A DNA stretch of 64,000 bases from JAGOUU01 sp964387745 (GCA_964387745.1 CAYLXL010000006.1:1-64000), one strand, 5' to 3'. Counted from the first letter of the stretch, positions 7,208-15,704 are shown. Numbers and translations: made by a program. The notes: a model not told the origin generated them from the sequence alone.

Positions 7208-7226
7208 TTAAACCTTATTGGTTTAA
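7208..7226. promoter_or_regulatory. TTAAACC-N5-GGTTTAA dyad upstream of rhodanese-TSUP operon
   Basis: A perfect 7-bp inverted repeat with a 5-nt spacer, 20 bp before the rhodanese start. Related operons elsewhere are controlled by ArsR-type sulfur sensors; no such regulator gene is visible next to this one. Confidence 0.4.
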
Positions 7227-7309
7227 ACTATCACATTTTCAGCATAATATGAACGACTGTATCTAAATTGCGTCTTAATTTCAAAACTGAATGAATATTT
7301 TTTTGAGTA

Positions 7310-8740
7310 CTATAAGCCTTTATAAGACTCCAACGCCCTATTCCTTGTTTCAGCCAGATCAACTATAGGCCTAGGATAAGTTTTACCTAACTCTACACCG
7401 GCAGCTTTCAAAACCTGTTCTGGTGCTGTCCATGGCTCAAATAAATACTTATCAGGTAAATTTTTAAGCTCAGGAACAAATTCACGAGTGTACTCACCGT
7501 CAGCATCAAATTTCTCACCCTGTGTAGTAGGATTAAAGATCCTAAAATAAGGAGCAGCGTCTACTCCGCAACCAGCCACCCATTGCCAACTCGCGCTATT
7601 ATTAGCAAGATCAGCATCAACTAAACAATCCCAAAACCAGTCTTCACCCTTGTGCCAATGGATACCTAAATTTTTTACCAAAAAAGAGGCAACAACCATT
7701 CTTACACGGTTATGCATATAACCTGTTTGCCATAGTTGGCGCATGCCAGCATCTATAAACGGATAGCCAGTTTTACCCTTTTTCCAGGCTTTCAATAAAG
7801 TCGTATTATTAGTAGTCCAGCCAAAATTATTGAATTTTTGATTAAAATTATCTTTATGCAATGTATTGAAATGATGCAATAAATAAACTGAAAATTCTCG
7901 CCAAATCAATTCACTTAAGAAATGCTCTATATCGATATTACTAGCTGTCAATTCAGCAAAACTACTGATTGAATCCAAAATTTGCGCAGGAGTAATCTCA
8001 CCAAAATGTAAATGTGGCGACAATAATGAAGTCTGTGCTTTAGCCGGATAATCTCGACCATGCTTATAACCTGATAAATGATTTTCAATAAAAAACTCAA
8101 CTTTATCATGGGCCGCATCCTCCCCTACTTCCCATAACTTTTCAATTTTTTGATGCCATGGGTGATCGGGAATTAAATTTAGATCTGTTAATTTCGTTTT
8201 ATTAGCAGTATCTTTAACACAATCCAATTTCGGAGTTTTGGCTAAGCATGCTCGGGCTTTGATAGTTTTAGCTTTGTTTTTATAAGCCGTAAAAACTTTA
8301 TAATAACTGCCATCATCTTTAAGTATATCTTTAGGAGACCATAAATAATTACTGTTAAATATTTTCCATTTTATATCAGCTTGATCACATATTTTTTTGA
8401 CTAAAAGTTCCTGATCTATATGCCAAGGCTCATAGCATTTATTCCAAAAGATTTTTTTAATTTTATGTTTTTTAATAAGTTCTGCAATGATCTTACTCGC
8501 ATTGCCAACATAAAGATTTAATTTTTTATCTAAAGTTGTATTTAGTTTTTCTAATGAATGAGATAACCATAATTTACTGACACTACCAGTTTGATAGAGC
8601 TTTGGTGCACAGTCATCGAAAATATAAATTGGTAATATTTTTCCTGCCTCTGCAGCAGAAGTAATTGCTGGGTTATCTGAAATTCTTAGATCTTGTCTGA
8701 ACCAGACTATCGAGATTTCTTTCGAGATTTCTTTTTGCAT
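7310..8740 (-). CDS. phrB: Deoxyribodipyrimidine photolyase, class I CPD type
   Basis: This 476-residue enzyme repairs UV-induced cyclobutane pyrimidine dimers using blue light and reduced FAD. The N-terminal antenna domain begins IVWFRQDLRISDNPA. The FAD domain shows TGYPFIDAGMRQLWQTG, MHNRVRMVVASFLVKN and DLANNSASWQWVAG, the last two covering conserved FAD and electron-transfer tryptophan positions. Length and motifs fit the E. coli PhrB group. Photolyase is unexpected in a strictly intracellular organism, so it hints at exposure outside a host. Confidence 0.95.
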   Translation of the reverse strand: MQKEISKEISIVWFRQDLRISDNPAITSAAEAGKILPIYIFDDCAPKLYQTGSVSKLWLSHSLEKLNTTLDKKLNLYVGNASKIIAELIKKHKIKKIFWNKCYEPWHIDQELLVKKICDQADIKWKIFNSNYLWSPKDILKDDGSYYKVFTAYKNKAKTIKARACLAKTPKLDCVKDTANKTKLTDLNLIPDHPWHQKIEKLWEVGEDAAHDKVEFFIENHLSGYKHGRDYPAKAQTSLLSPHLHFGEITPAQILDSISSFAELTASNIDIEHFLSELIWREFSVYLLHHFNTLHKDNFNQKFNNFGWTTNNTTLLKAWKKGKTGYPFIDAGMRQLWQTGYMHNRVRMVVASFLVKNLGIHWHKGEDWFWDCLVDADLANNSASWQWVAGCGVDAAPYFRIFNPTTQGEKFDADGEYTREFVPELKNLPDKYLFEPWTAPEQVLKAAGVELGKTYPRPIVDLAETRNRALESYKGL

Positions 8741-8772
8741 AACAAAACCTAATAAAACTATATTAACCTACA

Positions 8773-9471
8773 TTAATCCAACAGATAAGTTACGCTTGTT
8801 ACTATTCGAACAGTTTTGTTAACTGATGCTTCGCCACTTGGTCCTGCATCCTGAATACTAACCTGGCCTTGCGAAGCAGATTTAATTTTCCCTAAAGTAT
8901 TATTAGAATTTTGGGCAAAGCTTAAAGCAGTTTTTTTTGCATTAGCTGTAGCTTCATCTAAGATTTCAGACTTAATATCATTAAGCTTGGTATATTCATA
9001 AGTAATATAAGAACTGCTGACTACGAGACCTACTTCTATTAGTTCAAGTGTTTGTTGTGCCGCCTGTTTAATTTTATCTATTTTATTCGTGGTTACAATA
9101 ACCCCTGAGTCTGCTATATAACGTTTACTTTGTGCATTCGTACTGGCATAAGCATTACTTTGATTATCAGTAACTACAGCAGGCGGCAACTCTAACTCAT
9201 CTAAAGTAAAGCCTTTACTCAACATAAATTTTTTAATTTTGTCTTGCGAGCTTAATATAGAAGCATACAGATCTGCTAAGTTATCACTATTATTAGTGTA
9301 TCTTAGATTCCAAATAGCTTTATCAGATTTAACATCACGTTCTGCAAGGCCTTTAACTGCAACCGTGCGCTCATTATATTTAAATTTAATAATCCCGTTA
9401 CCAATAAAATAACCGCTGATAATTAATCCTAAGGATAAGACTACCGATGCTACTAAATTCTCTGATTTCAT
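8773..9471 (-). CDS. SIMPL (DUF541) domain periplasmic protein
   Basis: A 232-residue protein with an N-terminal hydrophobic anchor or signal (about residues 8-27), followed by a SIMPL/DUF541 domain starting near VAVKGLAERDVKSDKAIW. Such proteins (YggE, BP26) are periplasmic, and some form channel-like oligomers or are linked with oxidative-stress tolerance. No mechanism is established for this one. It lies 32 bp upstream of the photolyase gene and may be co-transcribed with it. Confidence 0.85.
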   Translation of the reverse strand: MKSENLVASVVLSLGLIISGYFIGNGIIKFKYNERTVAVKGLAERDVKSDKAIWNLRYTNNSDNLADLYASILSSQDKIKKFMLSKGFTLDELELPPAVVTDNQSNAYASTNAQSKRYIADSGVIVTTNKIDKIKQAAQQTLELIEVGLVVSSSYITYEYTKLNDIKSEILDEATANAKKTALSFAQNSNNTLGKIKSASQGQVSIQDAGPSGEASVNKTVRIVTSVTYLLD

Positions 9472-9555
9472 ATAATTTTCTCAGTTTATGGTTACTTGAA
9501 TTTGTTCAAGATAACCCTATATATTAAGTAAATATTATATGAGGAATATATAAAT

Positions 9556-10404
9556 ATGAATAGTATTAAAACAACTTTATTATTAACCAGTCTGACTTTA
9601 TTATTACTATTTATTGGTAAAGTTTTGGGCGGCAGCAACGGCATGGTGATGGCTCTTGTATTTGCCGCCATCATGAATATTGGTGCTTATTGGTTCTCAG
9701 ATTCTATTGTACTGCGCATGTACAATGCCCAGCAAATTGGCCCCCGTGATCACCAGCTCTATTCTATAGTAGAAGACTTAGCTGCGCGTGCGAGAATTCC
9801 AATGCCGAAAGTTTATATTATTAATGACCAAGCTCCCAATGCTTTTGCGACAGGCCGAAATCCTGAACACGCTGCCGTTGCAGCTACAACCGGTATTCTG
9901 CAATTATTAACTAGAGACGAATTAACTGGCGTCATGGCTCACGAGTTAACGCATGTGACCAATCGCGACACTTTAATCAGCGCTATTGCTGCTACTATAG
10001 GTGGTGCTATCGGCATGTTGGCTAATATGGCACAGTACGCTGCGATGTTTGGTGGTCATAGAAACCAAGACGGCGAAAATAATGGCAGTATTATTGGCAG
10101 TATCTTAATGATGATCTTAGCTCCAATTGCTGCCAGCTTGATTCAAATGGCTGTATCAAGATCACGAGAATACTTAGCTGATGAAGGCGGTGCTAGACTT
10201 TGTGGTGATCCATTATCATTAGCTCGTGCTTTAGAAAAATTAGAGAGTTTAAATCAACGGGTATTAATGCCGGTTGCCGAACATAATCCTGCCACCGCTC
10301 ATATGTTTATTATAAACCCGCTAAAGAGTAACTGGCGCGGATTGTTTTCTACCCACCCTTTGACTTCAGAACGGGTAAAAAGATTGAAGGAAATGAGATT
10401 TTAA
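9556..10404 (+). CDS. htpX: Membrane zinc metalloprotease HtpX
   Basis: This 282-residue inner-membrane M48 protease degrades misfolded membrane proteins alongside FtsH. Two N-terminal membrane segments (about 5-24 and 30-48) precede the zinc motif HELTH (129-133). A second hydrophobic pair follows (about 140-200), then the third-ligand region SREYLADEGGARL. GAGGAATATATAA supplies the ribosome site. A strong terminator follows the stop. Confidence 0.96.
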   Translation: MNSIKTTLLLTSLTLLLLFIGKVLGGSNGMVMALVFAAIMNIGAYWFSDSIVLRMYNAQQIGPRDHQLYSIVEDLAARARIPMPKVYIINDQAPNAFATGRNPEHAAVAATTGILQLLTRDELTGVMAHELTHVTNRDTLISAIAATIGGAIGMLANMAQYAAMFGGHRNQDGENNGSIIGSILMMILAPIAASLIQMAVSRSREYLADEGGARLCGDPLSLARALEKLESLNQRVLMPVAEHNPATAHMFIINPLKSNWRGLFSTHPLTSERVKRLKEMRF

Positions 10405-10410
10405 AATAAA

Positions 10411-10437
10411 AAAGGCCGGTTAACCGGCCTTTTTTTA
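10411..10437. terminator. Bidirectional Rho-independent terminator after htpX
   Basis: The perfect palindrome GGCCGGTTAACCGGCC (10414-10429) has an A-run before it and seven T after it, so it can stop htpX and the convergent gene at 10472. Confidence 0.9.
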
Positions 10438-10471
10438 TTAACTTTAGTATTTATGCGGATCAGCATGGTTC

Positions 10472-11041
10472 CTATTTAGAATGGCAGCTGTCTTTAGCGC
10501 AGCAAAAACCAACATGCACACCATAAGCTAAACCCATACCGATTGCAGCTTCTAAAATTCTACCGATGGCGCCAGCCCATAGAGCTACATCTAATCTTAG
10601 ATAATAAGAAACCACTAATACCGCTAAAGATATAAGCGCTAATTCTTGATATTTTTGCCAATGGAAATACCCGCATAACCATGCAACTAACAATACCGCT
10701 AGCAATAAACCAAAATAATTTACGCCGAAAACAGATAATACAATAAACGCTGCACCTACGCCTAAAGCTACTGCGATTAAGCGTGATTGTAATAATCCGA
10801 TAAATCTCACATCTGAGTTTTCTTTGTGCGCAATTAAAGCAGTTATAATAACCCAAAAGCCAGAAAACTCCGCATTACCCCAACCTATTAAAGTACTAAG
10901 TAGGCGACCTGCAGCAAAACATAAAAACACCAAAATACTTAACTCGATTGCACGAGTAAGTTGCCATTTATCACAAAAACCCCAACCTGCCTTCATATAT
11001 TTACAACCTTGGTTGGCTAGGTCTTTTTTATTCATATCCAT
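10472..11041 (-). CDS. FUSC/aromatic-acid-exporter-like small membrane protein
   Basis: This 189-residue protein has about six hydrophobic segments. It resembles the N-terminal membrane half of FUSC/ArAE (YccS/AaeB-like) transporters, including the pattern SGFWVIITALIAHKENSD. It lacks the soluble and second membrane halves of full-length exporters, so transport by itself is uncertain. I set the start at 11041 because GGAG precedes it by 6 nt; the frame is open to 11053. Confidence 0.6.
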   Translation of the reverse strand: MDMNKKDLANQGCKYMKAGWGFCDKWQLTRAIELSILVFLCFAAGRLLSTLIGWGNAEFSGFWVIITALIAHKENSDVRFIGLLQSRLIAVALGVGAAFIVLSVFGVNYFGLLLAVLLVAWLCGYFHWQKYQELALISLAVLVVSYYLRLDVALWAGAIGRILEAAIGMGLAYGVHVGFCCAKDSCHSK

Positions 11042-11274
11042 TATGAACTCCATTATTCAATATTAAATAAACTTACTGATAGTAATATAGCCTATATACC
11101 CTATCTATAAATTAGCTATATGAGAAATAATAGCGATATTTTTTTGATTCTGCTATAAATTTGAAAAAAATCATGGTAATAATACTAATTATAGGCAAAG
11201 TAATGCATTCTTATTTGTTTTTAGTTTGTTAGTTTATTTGTTTAATCACTGGGTAATTATAAAGGGACTTAACT

Positions 11275-11472
11275 ATGTCAAAAAACTCGTTAGAGCGTAC
11301 AGAAGATAGATTTGTAGAAGCTGTGAAAATTAAGAATGATTATATAGAAAGCTTGAAAGATCAGATTCAAATGCTTCAAGACCAAGTTAAATCGCATCAG
11401 GCGCAACACGAAGCGACTCAAAATAGATTAATGTCAATGTTGGAACAGTCTCAGAGATTATTGGAATCATAA
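11275..11472 (+). CDS. Small coiled-coil protein of unknown function
   Basis: A 65-residue, highly charged protein. Residues about 10-62 are continuous helix with heptad-like spacing (IKNDYIESLKDQIQMLQDQV). AAAGGGACTT gives a good ribosome site 5-8 nt upstream. There are no membrane segments or signal. It may be an accessory scaffold or phasin-like protein; I do not recognise a family. Confidence 0.6.
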   Translation: MSKNSLERTEDRFVEAVKIKNDYIESLKDQIQMLQDQVKSHQAQHEATQNRLMSMLEQSQRLLES

Positions 11473-11518
11473 AAGAGATCGTACGAAATCGAAATCGACC
11501 CCTTCGACTTCGCTACGC

Positions 11519-11552
11519 ACAGCCACTTCCCCGAAAGGGGAAGATACGGCTG
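11519..11552. terminator. GC-rich hairpin between small ORF and ndk
   Basis: CTTCCCC-GAAA-GGGGAAG (11526-11543) is a strong stem with a GNRA-type loop, extended by CAGCC/GGCTG. It lies between convergent genes, so it is probably a shared terminator, although the U-run is poor. Confidence 0.55.
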
Positions 11553-11560
11553 AGTGATTC

Positions 11561-11998
11561 TTATCCTCTAGTTCTTGATAAAACTTCTTCAGGTTTAAAA
11601 AAGAATGCTATTTCATTTTTAGCAGTTTCAGCTGCATCTGATCCATGAACTGCGTTTTCACCAACACTGTCAGCAAATAATGCTCTGATAGTTCCAGCAG
11701 CAGCATCTTTAGGATTAGTTGCACCCATAATGTCTCTGTGTTTAGCAACAGCATCAACGCCTTCTAGGCAGGTAACCATAACAGGGCCAGAAGTCATGAA
11801 ATCAACTAGTTCGCCATAGAATGGACGAGCTTTATGTACTTCATAAAAAGCACCAGCTTGTTCTTTAGTTAAATGCATCATTTTAGCAGCTACAATTTTA
11901 AGACCTGATTCTTCGAATTTGCTGTAAATTTTGCCAATAACATTTTTACCAACTGCATCTGGTTTAATGATTGATAATGTTCTTTCTGTATTAGTCAT
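11561..11998 (-). CDS. ndk: Nucleoside diphosphate kinase
   Basis: This 145-residue enzyme transfers the gamma-phosphate of ATP to NDPs through a phosphohistidine. The active-site stretch NAVHGSD is near residues 114-120, and TLSIIKPDAV opens the protein. It lies downstream of iscA on the same strand, separated by a 96-bp palindromic element, so read-through is possible but not certain. Confidence 0.97.
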   Translation of the reverse strand: MTNTERTLSIIKPDAVGKNVIGKIYSKFEESGLKIVAAKMMHLTKEQAGAFYEVHKARPFYGELVDFMTSGPVMVTCLEGVDAVAKHRDIMGATNPKDAAAGTIRALFADSVGENAVHGSDAAETAKNEIAFFFKPEEVLSRTRG

Positions 11999-12037
11999 GA
12001 TTAAAGTACTCCTAATTAAATGATTAACCCTTCGCCT

Positions 12038-12133
12038 TTCAATCTGCAGCGTTGTTGCTCACTCGACTCGCTGCTCATGTACTAATGTACATTGCGCGGC
12101 TCGCCTTCATGTGCGCCTAGCTGCAAATTGAAA
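12038..12133. repeat. 96-bp imperfect palindromic (REP-like) element
   Basis: The ends TTTCAATCTGCAGC (12038-12051) and GCTGCAAATTGAAA (reading into 12133) are inverted. The centre has ATGTAC-TAAT-GTACAT (12077-12092). The arms between are partly complementary and unusually G+C-rich for this genome. It looks like an extragenic palindromic repeat; other copies would be needed to prove a family. Confidence 0.65.
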
Positions 12134-12161
12134 TCCTATGGGTAGATTTTCTATGAACTCT

Positions 12162-12548
12162 TTATTTAAACTTTTTATCTGTGTTGATGGTGAAACTTTC
12201 ACCACAACCACACTCTGCTGTCATGTTAGGGTTATTAAAAACCATTACGCTAGCAATATTTTTTTTAACGTAATCGATTTCGGTACCCGCAACAAACTCG
12301 TAACTTTTATTGTCAACATAGATAGAGATATCTTTACTTTGAAAAATATGATCTTCTTTTGATAATTGCTCCGCTGCTTTAACAAAGTCGACTACATAAG
12401 CATAACCAGAACAACCTGTTTTTTTAATACCTAGTCGTAAGCCAATAACACGATTGATTTCATCGTTTTTATCATTTAATTTTTTTACTTCCGTTTTAAT
12501 ATGCAAAGCTGCATTATCAGTCAAAGTAATTGGTCTATTGTTTGCCAT
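12162..12548 (-). CDS. iscA: Fe-S cluster A-type carrier IscA
   Basis: A 128-residue HesB/IscA-type protein that carries and delivers Fe-S clusters. All three ligand cysteines are kept: C46 in GCSGY, and C113 and C115 in ECGCGESF. The NPNxxxECGCGESF tail is closer to IscA/SufA than to ErpA. Its start overlaps the preceding iscU-like gene by 14 nt, suggesting translational coupling. Confidence 0.92.
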   Translation of the reverse strand: MANNRPITLTDNAALHIKTEVKKLNDKNDEINRVIGLRLGIKKTGCSGYAYVVDFVKAAEQLSKEDHIFQSKDISIYVDNKSYEFVAGTEIDYVKKNIASVMVFNNPNMTAECGCGESFTINTDKKFK

Positions 12549-12939
12549 GGATTTGCTTATACTGGATTAAAATATTTTCTAAGGCTTCTTTAAGTAATTT
12601 TATTTGGTTATTCTTAGCAACGGGAATTGTTAAACTTGTCGTTACTTTAGTTAAGCTATAATTAGTAGCTCGGCTTATTTTCATCCCCGGCAACTCTTCA
12701 GACATAAGCCCAAGTGCTGCAATGATATAGCCATCACCATAAACTAAATACTTAACACGCGTAATTATATCACTCTTTATTTCTATATATAATTTTATTT
12801 TTACCCCTAGTTCGATGTCACCTACTTGGGCCATGAATACTGAGTTATTATCAACGTTCAAAGCCCCTGAATTGGGTAAAACGCGTAAATAATTCATGAT
12901 AGGTTCTGGATAAAAACTGCTTTGGTTTTGTTGCTGCAT
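12535..12939 (-). CDS. IscU-like protein lacking all cluster-ligand cysteines
   Basis: The position between iscS and iscA and the alignment both identify this 134-residue product as an IscU homologue. EPIMNYLRVLPNSGAL matches the IscU N-terminus, VGDIELGVKIKLYIEI matches CGDVMKLQIKV, and VYGDGYIIAA matches TYGCGSAIAS. The three ligand cysteines are replaced: C37 by V39, C63 by D69 and C106 by N111; the conserved Asp after C37 is kept (D41). The LPPVK chaperone site is only partly recognisable (IPVAK). The protein contains no cysteine, yet the frame is intact and overlaps iscA. It cannot hold a cluster in the usual way; it may be structural or regulatory, or decaying. A GTG start at 12969 is possible. 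Confidence 0.8.
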   Translation of the reverse strand: MQQQNQSSFYPEPIMNYLRVLPNSGALNVDNNSVFMAQVGDIELGVKIKLYIEIKSDIITRVKYLVYGDGYIIAALGLMSEELPGMKISRATNYSLTKVTTSLTIPVAKNNQIKLLKEALENILIQYKQIHGKQ

Positions 12940-13015
12940 GACTACAATTACTACATTATTACAGTTCACCTGATAGTAAATTAGTCTACAATTATATATG
13001 CTTTAAAGTTATAAT

Positions 13016-14215
13016 TCAAATGCTTTCGGGATCAAGCCCCCTCAGTTTGCTAATAACTTCAACAAGATGCGCGATGGTTATATCTATATCTTGATCTGTC
13101 GTGTATCTACCCAAACTGATTCGAAGAGAACTTTGCGCCTGGCGCTCACTTAAGCCCATGGCTCTTAACACATAAGAGCCCGCAGAGACTGCGCTGCTAC
13201 AGGCAGAACCAGAAGAAACCGCAATTCTATCGAGTGAGGCGATTAGCGCCTCACCATGGATGTCGCTCACGCATAAATTGATATGCCCTACTTTTTTATG
13301 CTGCTGACAGCCATTAAAATTAATTCCAACCAGTGATCTAAGACTAGTAACTAATTTATGCTCCAAGCTTTTTAGCCGAGAAGCTTCTTCTTCCATCTCT
13401 TCAACAGAATATTTAAGTGCATAGGCCAAACCAACAATTTGGTGGGTAGCTAAGGTACCAGAGCGCCAGCCGAATTCATGCCCACCGCCATGCATTTGCG
13501 CCATAAGATTTACTTTCGGATTACGGCGAATATATAGCGCTCCTATCCCCTTGGGTCCATACATTTTATGACCCGAAATTGATAACAAATCTATATTTAA
13601 CTTGTTTAAATCCATTGGAATTTTACCGACACTTTGTGCTGCATCAACATGAAATAGTATCTTAGACTCAGTTGCAAGTTTACCAATATTTTCTATATCT
13701 TGAATAACACCTGTCTCATTATTAACATGCATTAATGATATTAAAATAGTATCCGGCCTAATAACTGCCCTTATTGCCTCAATACTAATCAACCCTTTAT
13801 TATCGGGTTTTAAATAATCAACATCATAACCAACTGACTCTAAATAACGGCAAGTATCCAAAACTGCTTTATGTTCTGTACTACTAGTTATAATATGCTT
13901 GCCTTTATTTTGATAACCGCCTGCAACTCCTAATATTGCTAGATTATCAGACTCAGTTGCACCCGATGTAAAAATAATTTCTTTGCGTGTTACCCCAAGC
14001 AGATCAGCAATAAGAGCTCGTGACTCTTCGACTGCTTCTTTAGCCTGCCAACCATAAAGATGAGTGCTTGAAGCTGGGTTACCAAATATTCCATGTTTAT
14101 CGATGCCGTACATATACGGCAACATCTTTTCTAGTACTCGGCTATCTATGGGTGTGCTTGCGGCATAGTCTAAATAAACAGGTTTAATATTATTACCCAT
14201 AGTCATTGCAGTCAT
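13016..14215 (-). CDS. iscS: Cysteine desulfurase IscS (shortened C-terminus)
   Basis: This PLP enzyme takes sulfur from L-cysteine as a persulfide for Fe-S clusters and tRNA thiolation. The PLP lysine is K217 in ISGHKMYG and the catalytic cysteine is C339 in SSGSACSS. The 399-residue protein has a slightly longer N-terminus than E. coli IscS. It stops right after SKLRGLDPESI, without the roughly 18-residue tail that in E. coli helps contact IscU. AGGGAGAA precedes the chosen ATG. It lies 20 bp after trmJ. Confidence 0.95.
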   Translation of the reverse strand: MTAMTMGNNIKPVYLDYAASTPIDSRVLEKMLPYMYGIDKHGIFGNPASSTHLYGWQAKEAVEESRALIADLLGVTRKEIIFTSGATESDNLAILGVAGGYQNKGKHIITSSTEHKAVLDTCRYLESVGYDVDYLKPDNKGLISIEAIRAVIRPDTILISLMHVNNETGVIQDIENIGKLATESKILFHVDAAQSVGKIPMDLNKLNIDLLSISGHKMYGPKGIGALYIRRNPKVNLMAQMHGGGHEFGWRSGTLATHQIVGLAYALKYSVEEMEEEASRLKSLEHKLVTSLRSLVGINFNGCQQHKKVGHINLCVSDIHGEALIASLDRIAVSSGSACSSAVSAGSYVLRAMGLSERQAQSSLRISLGRYTTDQDIDITIAHLVEVISKLRGLDPESI

Positions 14216-14235
14216 TAGATGTTCTCCCTAACATA

Positions 14236-15036
14236 CTAATCGTGATTAAGATTTTTTTGATCACATACTCGTTCACAGGCAGCTAATATACCACGCATGA
14301 TGTTCAATTCTTGAGTACAAGGCTGCGCTCGATTGTATAATCTTCGTAAACGTCGCATTAATAATTTTGGTTGTTTTGGATCTAAAAAATTGGTTTTTAG
14401 CATTAATCTTTCCAGATGCTCATAAAACAACTCCATTTCATAAGCATCAGCTAAAACAACATTGTCTCTTTTATTATTAAATTTATTATTAAGTTTATTA
14501 TTTAAGTCTAATTTAAAACTCTCTTGCACACAATCAAGTGCTGCTAAATTCAATTCATAACAGATCAACTGCACAGCACTTGCTATGTTAAGTGAGCTAT
14601 ATTCTTTATTAGTAGGAATTAAGATTTGCGCATGACATATGGATAACTCTTCATTGGTCAAGCCCATACGCTCTTGGCCAAAGATAACCCCAACTTTGCT
14701 ATTGTTCACAGCATAATCATTGATAGCGATGTTTGCAGCTTTTCTTGGATCAATGACTGGACTTGAAAGAGATCGCGACCGTGCGCTCGTTCCTAATAAA
14801 TACTGACAGCCATTTATAGCCTCTTTAAGAGTAGAAACAATAACTATATTGTTTAATATATCATCCGCACCGCAGGCGCGGGCAATAGCATACTCATTTA
14901 TTATATTACTGTCTTGAGAAACCAGATATAATTCGGTCACTCCCATGGTTTTCATGGCACGAGCAGCTGAGCCTATATTGCCAGGTTCAGTAGTATTAAC
15001 TAAGATGATGCGACAATTGTTCAAATAATTATTCAT
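14236..15036 (-). CDS. trmJ: tRNA (cytidine/uridine-2'-O-)-methyltransferase TrmJ
   Basis: A SPOUT-class methyltransferase of 266 residues that modifies the ribose at tRNA position 32. It shows NTTEPGNIGSAARAMKTMG at the N-terminus and the knot motifs GVIFGQERMGLTNEEL and LNIASAVQLICYEL. A trmJ-isc linkage is normal in Gammaproteobacteria, but the iscR regulator gene usually found in between is absent here. Residues about 178-195 are Asn/Lys-rich and low complexity. Confidence 0.93.
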   Translation of the reverse strand: MNNYLNNCRIILVNTTEPGNIGSAARAMKTMGVTELYLVSQDSNIINEYAIARACGADDILNNIVIVSTLKEAINGCQYLLGTSARSRSLSSPVIDPRKAANIAINDYAVNNSKVGVIFGQERMGLTNEELSICHAQILIPTNKEYSSLNIASAVQLICYELNLAALDCVQESFKLDLNNKLNNKFNNKRDNVVLADAYEMELFYEHLERLMLKTNFLDPKQPKLLMRRLRRLYNRAQPCTQELNIMRGILAACERVCDQKNLNHD

Positions 15037-15047
15037 TGCAGTCTATT

Positions 15048-15704
15048 ATGATCGTCATTAAAAATTTATACAAAACTTATGATTTAAATAATACTAATGT
15101 GTTAGATAATATAAATCTAGAAATTAATGCTAATTCTTTTGTAGCCCTTTTAGGGCGCTCTGGTTCTGGCAAAACCACACTTATGAACATCATCGGTTGC
15201 TTAGATAAAGCCAGTAGTGGTGACTATTATTTAGATGGTCAAGATACTCAAAACTGTAGTATAAATGAACTTGCCGTACTACGGAATCGTTATATAGGCT
15301 TTGTCTTTCAACAATTTTATTTACTGCCGCAACTCAATGCACAAGAGAATGTCGCCTTGCCTCTATTTTATCGTGGCGTTGATCAAAACACGAGAATGCA
15401 GGATGCTGCCAGTATTCTTAGTAAACTAGGACTTGGTGAACGGCTTACTCATCGACCAAGTGAATTGTCAGGAGGTCAACAGCAACGGGTTGCTATTGCA
15501 CGTGCACTAGTTACAGATCCTAAAATTATACTAGCTGATGAACCTACAGGTAATTTAGACAGTGCAACCGGTGAGTATATTATGTCTATTTTTGACGAAT
15601 TACATCAACTTGGCAAAACGATTATTTTAATTACCCATGATCAATCTATTGCTACCCTCGCCCAACAACAGATTAATCTTATTGATGGGCGCATAGCACA
15701 ATAA
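15048..15704 (+). CDS. ABC transporter ATP-binding protein (MacB/LolD type)
   Basis: This is a complete nucleotide-binding subunit. Walker A is GRSGSGKTT, the Q-loop FVFQQFYLLP, the signature LSGGQQQRVAIARAL, Walker B IILADEPTGNLD, and the H-loop ITHD. The sequence is typical of the MacB/LolD/FtsE group, which drives lipoprotein or macrolide transport with an FtsX-like permease. No permease gene is adjacent. The frame is open to a TTG at 15036, but the ATG at 15048 gives the standard start and leaves only 11 bp to the divergent trmJ start. Confidence 0.88.
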   Translation: MIVIKNLYKTYDLNNTNVLDNINLEINANSFVALLGRSGSGKTTLMNIIGCLDKASSGDYYLDGQDTQNCSINELAVLRNRYIGFVFQQFYLLPQLNAQENVALPLFYRGVDQNTRMQDAASILSKLGLGERLTHRPSELSGGQQQRVAIARALVTDPKIILADEPTGNLDSATGEYIMSIFDELHQLGKTIILITHDQSIATLAQQQINLIDGRIAQ

